A DNA stretch of 29,022 nt from a virus: positions 1-29,022 of the IMG/VR virus record IMGVR_UViG_3300025057_000035, one strand, 5' to 3'. How positions within the stretch are numbered: position 1 is the stretch's first letter; each line of letters opens with the position of its first letter. Below, piece by piece: positions 1-6,432 of the stretch. The translations under genes and the position numbers were made by a program. The notes under the pieces are model-generated. The model saw only the letters and a program-made list of their open reading frames with translations, made no database searches and was not told the DNA's origin.

Positions 1-1697
1 ATTGCAGCTTTCTGTCTATAAAAAGTGCTAACGACTGGTCTTAACTCTCTATGAAAGTATTCATCGTCTTTTTCTTTATGGTATCTGTACTCATCCCAAA
101 ATTCTGGAGTGAGTTTCTCTTGTTCTGTATCAAACCATTGCTTATCAAAGAATAGTTTGGATTGGTCTACCTCATTAAATAGAATATATCCCTTTTTCCA
201 TAACTCATCTTTCTTCTTCTTGAAATAGTCATTTAGACCTGGGAAGGCATCAAAGTAAGCTTTGTATACAGCTTCTCCCTGTTCAATAGGAATAGATAAA
301 TTGTTTGATATTGTCCAACCATTACCACCATAGTTAATGGCAAAACCTGCAGCTTTAGCAATCTGTCTTAATTCAGGATAATTGGCTTTAATCTCCTTAA
401 GAGATAAACCTTTCAACTCAGGGAATATCTTAGAAGCAACAAAACTGTGCATATCTCCAAGATTCTGTGCATAGAAATGCAACAATCCCTCATCCATAGA
501 CTGATTGGCTAATACAATCTGCTCTTGTCCTGAATAGTCAGCTACAACAAGAGTATTACCCTCTTCTGCAACAAAGCAACTTCTTACTTCTTCTGCAGCA
601 GGGATATTTTGGAAGTTTAGAGTCTGTACACCTGTACTAGAATCTTTACCACCAGAACTGAGTCTCATAGTGTCCATTATTTGAGTAAACTGTGTATGCA
701 GTCTACCAGAGGCAGGATTAATCTGGTCAGTTACATTAGTACCATAAGTAGATACTTGTTTTTGCAAACCTTTGTACCTAAGATACACAGGTAAGATAGG
801 ATGTTTATCCTTTTGAGGTCTTATTACAGGGGCCTCGATACTTTTGGATTTCTTTCCATCTTTTTCAACTATTAGGTCTAAACCTAAATCCTCAAAGAAG
901 GGAATGACTTGGTGAGAACTATTCCAATTGATAGCAGAACCAACAGGTAGGAACATGTCCAACTGTTTTTCTTGATACTTTGGAAAATCTCTTATGATAT
1001 AATCATCCAACTCTTTTTCAACCTTCTCTAGCTTTTCAATATTCCTTTTGTATAGAGATAACCACTTCTCCTTGTCCAATTTAAATCCACAGAATTCACA
1101 GTAAGCAAGTACAGGACAATAGGAATTTTGAAGGCGAATAGCCCTCTCTAAACCTAGTCTCTTTACTTTCTTCATCTGCTCTGTGCGAATTTGATTAAGA
1201 TACTTAACATCACGTCCCGCATAAGTAATTACAGTGTCGTCTAGCCCACGGTAATGAATTTGACCACGCACTTCCTTACTAAGCTCAACGTTGCAGTATC
1301 TTTTAACCAAGGCATCAAGACTCATTCTAAGGAATCTTGGTTTACCTAAATTAAGCATTCTTTCCACGAGATATGTATCATACACTTTAGTGCAGACAAT
1401 ATTATTCATGAATAAGAATCTCAAATCAAATTTTGCATTTTGAAATAAGTATGTTTTATCTGACTGTTCAAAAAACTCTTTATAATCAGCAATAGGATAA
1501 TCCTTTTCACTAATTACAAATTGAGTATTTCCGTCACCTATCTGCCAACACAATAGATTTTTAGTCCAAGGGTCAAAACCCTCAGTCTCTGTGTCAACTT
1601 CAACAAACTCCTTATCTTCAAAATATTTTAATGCATCTTCAATAGATGCAAGGGGAATGGACTCTCTCTTCTCCGAATCTCCTACAAAATATATCAC
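1..1697 (-). CDS. polA: DNA polymerase I (family A), 3' end cut by window edge
   Basis: Replicative family A DNA polymerase with a 3'-5' proofreading domain and no 5'-3' exonuclease domain. The N-terminus carries Exo I (VDTETEG, about residue 34), Exo II (FQNAKFDLRF) and Exo III (YAGRDVKYL). The polymerase domain shows motif A (VVADYSGQEQ, about residue 386) and motif B (RQIAKAAGFAINYGG, about residue 450). Motif C lies beyond the left edge. I chose the GTG at 1697 because no ATG occurs before the exonuclease motifs and because a strong Shine-Dalgarno AGGAGG sits 5 nt upstream, overlapping the stop of the preceding gene. This SD is unusually good for a Bacteroidetes-type phage, where most starts here have none. 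Family assignment is firm. That it is the main phage replicase is inferred. Confidence 0.93.
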   Translation of the reverse strand, partial: MIYFVGDSEKRESIPLASIEDALKYFEDKEFVEVDTETEGFDPWTKNLLCWQIGDGNTQFVISEKDYPIADYKEFFEQSDKTYLFQNAKFDLRFLFMNNIVCTKVYDTYLVERMLNLGKPRFLRMSLDALVKRYCNVELSKEVRGQIHYRGLDDTVITYAGRDVKYLNQIRTEQMKKVKRLGLERAIRLQNSYCPVLAYCEFCGFKLDKEKWLSLYKRNIEKLEKVEKELDDYIIRDFPKYQEKQLDMFLPVGSAINWNSSHQVIPFFEDLGLDLIVEKDGKKSKSIEAPVIRPQKDKHPILPVYLRYKGLQKQVSTYGTNVTDQINPASGRLHTQFTQIMDTMRLSSGGKDSSTGVQTLNFQNIPAAEEVRSCFVAEEGNTLVVADYSGQEQIVLANQSMDEGLLHFYAQNLGDMHSFVASKIFPELKGLSLKEIKANYPELRQIAKAAGFAINYGGNGWTISNNLSIPIEQGEAVYKAYFDAFPGLNDYFKKKKDELWKKGYILFNEVDQSKLFFDKQWFDTEQEKLTPEFWDEYRYHKEKDDEYFHRELRPVVSTFYRQKAA

Positions 1698-1706
1698 TAA
1701 TTCCTC

Positions 1707-2375
1707 CTAACTTTTGTATGACAATACGACAATTTCATGCCCAGTGTTTTTGTTTACAAAACTGTCTATTTCTCTAAAACCAAAATAGATTAGGGCATCA
1801 ATTTGGGCTTTTTGACTATCTCTTCTTAGATAGACAATGTTGTGAGTCCTCATTTTAGTTATCTCTTCTAAGATTTCACGTTCCTCACTTGTTATCTTAC
1901 CAGTGCCCCCTTTCACATTATGAGCAAAATCTGAAATAACAGTAGCTCCACAACAATCTGGAACTTGTTCAGCAGCAAAATATCTAAGAGTACCCCCTTG
2001 TGTAATTTTAGGAGCTAACCTGTAATTCTGTGAAGTTGTAACACTTGCGAATATACACATATTACGGATAGCTTCTGCCTCAGCCTTAGTTTTAGCAGTG
2101 CCTAAGATTACTAAACCATTTTCAAAAATAGTTTTATCTCGCTCCTCATCATAGTATACTGGACTTGTCTTAAGACGATCGTAAACTTTACCATTTTCGT
2201 ATATACTTTCTCCATATCCATCAGTATCTTCAAAGGTTACTTTATCACCATTAATGTCAATGAGTAACCCTTTAAATACATCATATGCAGTGTCAGAAGC
2301 AATTGAGGGATAGATATACTTACAAATATACCAATGTCCTACTTTAAGCTTTAAATCACGACAATTTATCTCCAT
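1707..2375 (-). CDS. GNAT-fold-like protein lacking the acetyl-CoA loop
   Basis: 222 residues. The C-terminal half resembles the neighbouring acetyltransferase (2622-3155): both have a P-x-CCG-xxV strand (VPDCCGATV here, MPGCCGIVV there), a long helix, and an end of the form GFREIDSFVNKNTGHEIVVL. The R/Q-x-x-G-x-G/A acetyl-CoA pyrophosphate loop is not visible; the corresponding stretch reads GGTGKITSEE. The N-terminal 100 residues look like a small beta-rich domain I do not recognise. It is probably a divergent or non-catalytic GNAT paralogue. Its start overlaps the end of the 92-residue gene by 10 bp and its stop overlaps the polymerase SD, so all three appear translationally coupled. Confidence 0.75.
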   Translation of the reverse strand: MEINCRDLKLKVGHWYICKYIYPSIASDTAYDVFKGLLIDINGDKVTFEDTDGYGESIYENGKVYDRLKTSPVYYDEERDKTIFENGLVILGTAKTKAEAEAIRNMCIFASVTTSQNYRLAPKITQGGTLRYFAAEQVPDCCGATVISDFAHNVKGGTGKITSEEREILEEITKMRTHNIVYLRRDSQKAQIDALIYFGFREIDSFVNKNTGHEIVVLSYKS

Positions 2376-2644
2376 CTTACTACAGTTATGAGGTGAAGCA
2401 TTTTAGTTCGGAATTTATGTAGTACATTGACTTCATAATCCAAATTAAGCTCCTTTCTCAGTTCCTTGTTAGAGGTTTTCCAAATAGGCACAATTACATG
2501 GCTTTTCTTTCTACCTCTTGTGATTTTTCTGTTGTTGCCTGTAGGCATCTTATATCTACGAAGCCTCCGCGAGGGAAACTCTTGGCGTAGAATCTGTCCT
2601 GGCCTCAGGTGCAGAATGTCTTCATGTGTTACGGTCCTGTTCAT
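2366..2644 (-). CDS. Small basic protein of unknown function
   Basis: 92 residues, very rich in Arg and Lys (for example RRLRRYKMP and RKITRGRKKS), so it may bind nucleic acid; no family recognised. The start overlaps the end of the upstream GNAT gene by 23 bp and the end overlaps the next gene by 10 bp. This tight packing on the coding strand is the main support that it is real. An antisense reading frame over the same bases is discarded as a shadow. Confidence 0.65.
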   Translation of the reverse strand: MNRTVTHEDILHLRPGQILRQEFPSRRLRRYKMPTGNNRKITRGRKKSHVIVPIWKTSNKELRKELNLDYEVNVLHKFRTKMLHLITVVRWR

Positions 2645-3155
2645 TGAGATTGTAAATATGAACTCCTAAATCATTCCCTGTTCTAGGGTTATTGAACGTA
2701 TTGACGAGTTCCCATTCATTACGTTCCAAAATTTTTTGTTGTGGTGTATTACTGAGGATAGTGGTACACATTAAACATCCAAATCCATTAGCTCTCGCTA
2801 TGTCTTTACGAAGTTCATTAAGAATAGTACCAATACCTTTACCTCTGTACTTTGGGTCTACAGTAGACCCTGTAGAGACAACTATTCCACAACATCCGGG
2901 CATTTGTCTCATGGTAAATTCTGAAATTACTTTACCACTAAGAGTGAGTAATCTGAAAGTCTGCCTACTTGAGTAATCATACCCATAGTTTAACTTAAAG
3001 GTATAACCATTCCCGTAATCTCTGACAACAGCCCAGCCGTGCCCAAGAATATCAGTTAGTTGTTGTTCATAAGGTTTTAAGACATCTTGTCTTTTACTTG
3101 TAACCTGTTTGACAACTCTTTTGAGCTTTCTAAGCCCTCGATTTAAACTAGCCAT
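2622..3155 (-). CDS. GNAT family N-acetyltransferase
   Basis: 178 residues from the ATG at 3155. It contains a clear GNAT motif A (YRGKGIGTILNELRKDI) after the strand MPGCCGIVVSTGSTVD, which fits acetyl-CoA binding and an acetyltransferase reaction on an unknown substrate. The reading frame stays open upstream, but only by reading through the T-arm and acceptor stem of the tmRNA, so the start is placed just after that RNA. No SD is seen. It lies directly downstream of the tmRNA and is coupled by overlap to the 92-residue gene. The substrate cannot be told; phage GNATs have been linked to host protein modification, but nothing here shows that. Confidence 0.85.
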   Translation of the reverse strand: MASLNRGLRKLKRVVKQVTSKRQDVLKPYEQQLTDILGHGWAVVRDYGNGYTFKLNYGYDYSSRQTFRLLTLSGKVISEFTMRQMPGCCGIVVSTGSTVDPKYRGKGIGTILNELRKDIARANGFGCLMCTTILSNTPQQKILERNEWELVNTFNNPRTGNDLGVHIYNLNEQDRNT

Positions 3156-3170
3156 TTCATAAGTTTTTAG

Positions 3171-3575
3171 TGGACCTGAGGGGAGTCGAACCCCCGTCCA
3201 GCGTAACATCAAATATACAAATTATACATGCTTAAAAATTAGGGCTGAATCTGGAATTCAACCTCCACCAGGGTAGTGATAACAGCTAAACCTACGGGTC
3301 TTTCAAGGATACTGTCACTCCAAATTTATACTCTCCTTATCCTTTTTCGAGTTAAATTTTACCCCTTTTCTGTTCCTAGGTAGGGATAACACCTGCTGCA
3401 TTACGCTACTGCTACTTCACGCTCTGCAACTACCATAGTTGAGATGAACTCTTCTACAGTAGTGTTAGATAAACTGTTTCCAGTTATTTGTTAATTTACG
3501 AGATTCAAGTCAGAGTAAATCAATCTGACTGCATGTTCATATACTCTCAGATACCTGTCAATTCCAGTCAGGCCC
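3171..3575 (-). ncRNA. ssrA: Transfer-messenger RNA (tmRNA) for trans-translation
   Basis: About 405 nt. The ends form a 7-bp tRNA-like acceptor stem: 5' GGGCCTG pairs with 3' CAGGTCC, followed by discriminator A and no encoded CCA. Just inside the 5' end is the tmRNA hallmark GACTGGAATTGACAGG. At the 3' end is a T-arm with loop TTCGACT. A long-range helix 2 is supported by ACATGC/GCATGT, and an 8-bp hairpin (GGTTGAAT/ATTCAGCC) fits a pseudoknot-domain stem. An open tag frame runs from about GGA AAC (resembling the Bacteroidetes resume site ACT-GGC-GAA) to GTA-GCG-TAA. The predicted tag begins GNSLSN and ends EVAVA, about 26 residues, long for a tmRNA tag. The mature 5' G coincides with the last base of the upstream TAG stop, so the RNA is probably cut out of the operon transcript. 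Confidence 0.9.
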
Positions 3576-3955
3576 TAAAATAGTTTCTTCTGTAAACTGG
3601 CTTCAAAGCCGTATAAGAAGATTTTCACATTTAATCCAGCTAAGTTAGCCAGATTTATCATGTGTTTTGTTCCTTTTGAACGTCCGTCCCAAAATACTAC
3701 CAATGCATCAGCATAGTCAGCCATTTGTTTGTTACGGATATATCCTGCAGATTTACCATGTTTATCCCAGTCTGCAGGAAACTGACGAAGGGGAATAGAA
3801 TGCTCTTTGGCAAACTTTTCCCCCAATCTATCAGCTCCTCTTGCAGTGCCTGAGACAATCTCACTTATCTCAGCAATATCGTAGTTATTTAACAATATAT
3901 GCTTAAGATGAGCATAGTCTGTAAAGTCTCTGCTACCTGCAATTATGAGTTTCAT
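3575..3955 (-). CDS. SLOG-domain protein, DUF2493/YspA-like
   Basis: 126 residues from the ATG at 3955. It opens with MKLIIAGSRDFTDY and has SGTARGADRLGEKFA and a final VVFWDGRSKGTKHMI strand-loop. These are the Rossmann-like nucleotide-binding features of the SLOG superfamily members named DUF2493/YspA. Members are thought to bind nucleotides or nucleotide-derived signals, and several sit in phage genomes. The substrate is unknown. The start codon overlaps the stop of the broken zinc-ribbon gene (ATGA). The last base of its TAG stop is the first base of the tmRNA. Confidence 0.85.
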   Translation of the reverse strand: MKLIIAGSRDFTDYAHLKHILLNNYDIAEISEIVSGTARGADRLGEKFAKEHSIPLRQFPADWDKHGKSAGYIRNKQMADYADALVVFWDGRSKGTKHMINLANLAGLNVKIFLYGFEASLQKKLF

Positions 3956-4068
3956 TCGAAAGGTATTGAATACTCTTGACAATAATTACAGATATTCATT
4001 CCTCCCACATCTGGAGTACCTGTTGGAACCTAGCCAACAGTGTATTCTTGACAATATGGACAAATCAT
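3952..4068 (-). pseudogene. Zinc-ribbon mini-protein interrupted by an in-frame TAG
   Basis: Frame of 38 sense-or-amber codons: MICPYCQEYTVG, then TAG at 4030-4032, then VPTGTPDVGGMNIC and NYCQEYSIPFE, TGA. Without the TAG it encodes two matched CxxC knuckles (CPYC and CNYC), each followed by QEY, as in a zinc ribbon. Its ATG overlaps the upstream stop (ATGA at 4065-4068) and its TGA overlaps the next start (ATGA at 3952-3955). Such exact fitting on both sides shows the whole 117 nt is, or recently was, one gene. The interruption may be a fresh nonsense mutation, a sequence error, or amber read-through. No amber-suppressor tRNA is present in this window. Confidence 0.7.
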
Positions 4069-4316
4069 TCTTTTGGTTTATAAACTGGGTCAAATCTTCT
4101 AACTGTAAGGTTAGGAAGATGGTCTTTGTGAAAGTTCTCAACTCTCATTAAGAAACTTCTGAAAGAAATTCTGACCAGACCTTGTGGTACTGTGACAGAT
4201 TCTTTCCCTCTAAATTTTCGAGTCAATTTCTCTACTAATTTAGGAACTTTAGGATAATTCTTGATTCTCCTACGGTAATAGTTCCACTCCGCAACTTGGG
4301 CTTTTGTGATTTCCAT
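4065..4316 (-). CDS. Small basic protein of unknown function
   Basis: 83 residues from the ATG at 4316, which overlaps the TAA stop of the lytic transglycosylase gene as TAATG. The longer upstream frame is rejected because of this coupling. The protein is basic and helical near the N-terminus (AQVAEWNYYRRRIKNYP) with no recognised domain. Its stop overlaps the zinc-ribbon start as ATGA, so it belongs to the same polycistronic run. Confidence 0.7.
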   Translation of the reverse strand: MEITKAQVAEWNYYRRRIKNYPKVPKLVEKLTRKFRGKESVTVPQGLVRISFRSFLMRVENFHKDHLPNLTVRRFDPVYKPKE

Positions 4317-4861
4317 TAGTTGTACTTTTCGAAGTTCATTTTGGACATGAATTTTCTCTCTAGTTTTGTCCATTTACTAGGAGACTTCCATCTACCTCTT
4401 GCATAAATATAGCGAGCTTTTCTCCATGAGCTGTCTCCTAAGAGATAGCAATCTTTGGACATTGCTATACATGCAATCAATAGATTCTTTCTGGTCTTCT
4501 TGGTGAGACCTAACCTTTTAGAGTATATCCTCCATGTGGAGTTTATCATTTGTAAATCTCCGTGAGAAGATTCACCTGGGACATACCATGGCCCTATGAT
4601 GAAGTTAGAATCATTAGGATTTCTCCATCCTGATTCATTCATCCCTACATCATAAATGTATTTTTTAGGCACATTAAAACTGTCACAGTAGTACGCTACC
4701 TGTTTGAATATCCATCCTTCAGGTAGGTCAAGTTCTACAGGTTTGAGTATCACTGGAGTAGTGACCTTTGCAGGTTCTACAACCTTCCTGTTTTCTTTGC
4801 GGGATGCAAATATAAACAAAAAACAGAGTAATATCAAACCAATGTTTCTGATTATTTTCAT
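4316..4861 (-). CDS. Membrane-anchored lytic transglycosylase-like protein (SLT fold)
   Basis: 181 residues. Residues 5-20 form a hydrophobic signal anchor (IRNIGLILLCFLFIFAS), then a short proline-rich linker. The catalytic-type domain has VPKKYIYDVGMNESGW with the likely catalytic Glu76, SHGDLQMINSTW corresponding to the GxxQI element of SLT lysozyme-like folds, and a final helix with ARYIYARGRW matching the A-x-x-Y-N/A-x-G block. It probably cleaves peptidoglycan glycan strands from the periplasmic side. The gene lies in the metabolic left arm and not with the lysis genes, so a role in wall remodelling or superinfection control is possible. A consensus-like promoter is embedded in its 5' end. 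Confidence 0.75.
   Translation of the reverse strand: MKIIRNIGLILLCFLFIFASRKENRKVVEPAKVTTPVILKPVELDLPEGWIFKQVAYYCDSFNVPKKYIYDVGMNESGWRNPNDSNFIIGPWYVPGESSHGDLQMINSTWRIYSKRLGLTKKTRKNLLIACIAMSKDCYLLGDSSWRKARYIYARGRWKSPSKWTKLERKFMSKMNFEKYN
4807..4838 (-). promoter_or_regulatory. Candidate Bacteroidetes-type promoter inside the 5' end of the transglycosylase gene
   Basis: On the minus strand TTTG (4835-4838), exactly 20 nt, then TATATTTG (4807-4814): a full match to the Bacteroidetes -33/-7 form. It lies within codons for the hydrophobic leader, whose T-rich codons could create it by chance. If active it would drive the downstream small genes, the SLOG gene and the tmRNA. Confidence 0.4.
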
Positions 4862-4862
4862 G

Positions 4863-4922
4863 TTATAACCAATTAGGTGGGTCGTGATTTTCTACATAAT
4901 TACATGGCATATCAATACACAT
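4863..4922 (-). CDS. Possible 19-residue micro-protein
   Basis: ATG TGT ... TTA TAA encodes MCIDMPCNYVENHDPPNWL. It starts inside the last codons of the metallophosphoesterase gene, overlapping by 11 nt, and stops one base before the transglycosylase ATG, so it fills the gap exactly. There is no other evidence; chance is not excluded. Confidence 0.35.
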   Translation of the reverse strand: MCIDMPCNYVENHDPPNWL

Positions 4923-5583
4923 TTGTATTGGCATCATGGTGGTCTACTTCGACTAATTCTTTATTACGAAGTAGTTCCATAATATGAGAATAGCTAATAG
5001 GACCATAATATCCAAATTGGTTGAAAATAGTATCAACTCCTACATCCATAGCTTTACGTTTGTAATAGTCTGGTGTAGTGTGATACATAGAATTGTGGCA
5101 ATGACCATGAAGATGTATCCATCCTTTCATATGACCATTCCACACAAAGAGTGGATAGTGACAAAGTACGAAATTATACTTCTTAGCTTTTTGTTGACGA
5201 CCATTAACAATTGGTTGAGCCTCTACAATTGTCAATTCAAGTAATTCATGAACTGATTTGAAAAGATGTTTATAGTGAGCTCTAATCCAATGGTCATGGT
5301 TTCCAAATACTAAATGCACATTTTTACATAGAATTCGGTCAAGAAAATGAGGAATCTGAGTCTTATCACCAAAAGCAAAGTCACCTAAATGAATAAGAGT
5401 GTCATTGGGTTGAACTCTTTTATTGATTTCCTCTAGAAGAAGAGTATTCATATACTCTAGATTTTCGTTCATATCACGCATACCACCCTTTTTCCACTTA
5501 CTGATACCTTTTACAATATTAGTATGGTTAAAATGAGTATCTGATGTAAACCAGATATTACCATCATTTGTATTTAATCGCAT
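4912..5583 (-). CDS. Calcineurin-like metallophosphoesterase
   Basis: 223 residues from the ATG at 5583; the frame is open further up, but the better start follows the kinase overlap. All five metal-site motifs are visible in order: SDTHFNH, HLGDFAFG, FGNHDHW, LCHYPLF and HGHCHNS. It should be a two-metal phosphomonoesterase or phosphodiesterase. The start overlaps the end of the polynucleotide kinase gene by 20 bp, and the RNA ligase is two genes upstream. That set (kinase, metallophosphatase, ligase) is the same as the three domains of bacterial Pnkp, so a 2',3' or 3' RNA phosphatase role in RNA repair is a reasonable inference. A general phage phosphoesterase remains possible. Confidence 0.88.
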   Translation of the reverse strand: MRLNTNDGNIWFTSDTHFNHTNIVKGISKWKKGGMRDMNENLEYMNTLLLEEINKRVQPNDTLIHLGDFAFGDKTQIPHFLDRILCKNVHLVFGNHDHWIRAHYKHLFKSVHELLELTIVEAQPIVNGRQQKAKKYNFVLCHYPLFVWNGHMKGWIHLHGHCHNSMYHTTPDYYKRKAMDVGVDTIFNQFGYYGPISYSHIMELLRNKELVEVDHHDANTNVY

Positions 5584-6037
5584 GAGGATTGTTTTGTAGC
5601 TTGTGATACATATCCAATTGTCTTTCAAGTATCTCTTTGCCTACCTTACGAATACGTAGGGTCTGACGCTCTAATAGAGTACCCATATCAGCATCGAAAT
5701 ACTTGTATTCCACATCAATTCCCTTATCTTTCAAGACATCATATCTTTTAAGGTATTTGAGTTTTAGATGTGTAGCATCAACAATGACTGTTTTGTTTAG
5801 ATTAAGAGAGCTGTGTATCAATATATTTTCATATATTGTAACTTCTTTCTCTCTTGCAGGAAAGTCATGTCGAAGGTAATACTCTTTAATGTTATCTTCA
5901 AGATAACCAAAGAGTAACTCGCGAATCTTGTCCCTATTGACAATAACAACATTGTTAGGGTCTTTTATATGGGCCTCATGAGCCCAGGTAGATTTACCTG
6001 AGCCCGAAGGTCCAATAAGTATGATTAACTTAGGCAT
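5564..6037 (-). CDS. pnk: 5' polynucleotide kinase, P-loop domain only
   Basis: 157 residues. The P-loop is GPSGSGKST (residues 9-17), followed by VNRDKIRELLFG, which matches the substrate-binding NRD element of T4 Pnk, then VDATHL and the lid-like RIRKVGKEILERQL. It should transfer the gamma phosphate of ATP to a 5'-OH RNA or DNA end. T4 Pnk is about twice as long and has a C-terminal HAD 3'-phosphatase; that domain is missing here, which fits a division of labour with the overlapping metallophosphoesterase. The start overlaps the upstream stop as TAATG. Confidence 0.88.
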   Translation of the reverse strand: MPKLIILIGPSGSGKSTWAHEAHIKDPNNVVIVNRDKIRELLFGYLEDNIKEYYLRHDFPAREKEVTIYENILIHSSLNLNKTVIVDATHLKLKYLKRYDVLKDKGIDVEYKYFDADMGTLLERQTLRIRKVGKEILERQLDMYHKLQNNPHAIKYK

Positions 6038-6432
6038 TATGACATTACGGTTTGTAACTGTTTTAAAACTTCTTTCAGATGTTTGTTATTATCATAGATA
6101 CCCATGAAGGCATCTTGAGAGATATTTTGTCGTTCAAAGAGATTCTTCACAATAAAAGAATCGCTAAAGAACCTAGATTTACATTGAGTAAGTACCTCTG
6201 CAAACTCACCATCTGAAGTCATAAGTGTACAAAGATAACCATCATTTGTCTTCTTTAGAAGAACATATGGATGATTGAAGATTGGATGCATAAATATATC
6301 ACCAACTTTGAATTGTTCAGGTGTACCAAGATGTTTATCTTTTGGAAGAGACTGTATCCAACGAAACAGTTCATCTCTTGTAGGTAAATTTTGCATCTCA
6401 CGCAATTTCTCTAATAGGTCATCACGTTTCAT
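6037..6432 (-). CDS. Hypothetical protein between RNA ligase and kinase
   Basis: 131 residues, no family recognised. The N-terminal 30 residues are helical and charged. The middle (QFKVGDIFMHPIFNHPYVLLKKTNDGYLCTLM) looks like a small beta barrel, and the C-terminus is helical. It overlaps the RNA ligase stop by 4 nt (ATGA) and the kinase start by 1 nt, so it is expressed with the RNA-repair enzymes. It could be an accessory factor, but nothing in the sequence shows a function. Confidence 0.7.
   Translation of the reverse strand: MKRDDLLEKLREMQNLPTRDELFRWIQSLPKDKHLGTPEQFKVGDIFMHPIFNHPYVLLKKTNDGYLCTLMTSDGEFAEVLTQCKSRFFSDSFIVKNLFERQNISQDAFMGIYDNNKHLKEVLKQLQTVMS

Noticed and set aside
3156-3212. 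N-terminal extension of the GNAT protein (19 extra codons)
   Set aside because: It translates the T-arm and acceptor stem of the tmRNA; the ATG at 3155 is the credible start.
3238-3262. Plus-strand sequence GGGCTGAATCTGGAATTC resembling a tmRNA 5' end
   Set aside because: It is one arm of an 8-bp hairpin within the minus-strand tmRNA, and no matching plus-strand 3' end exists.
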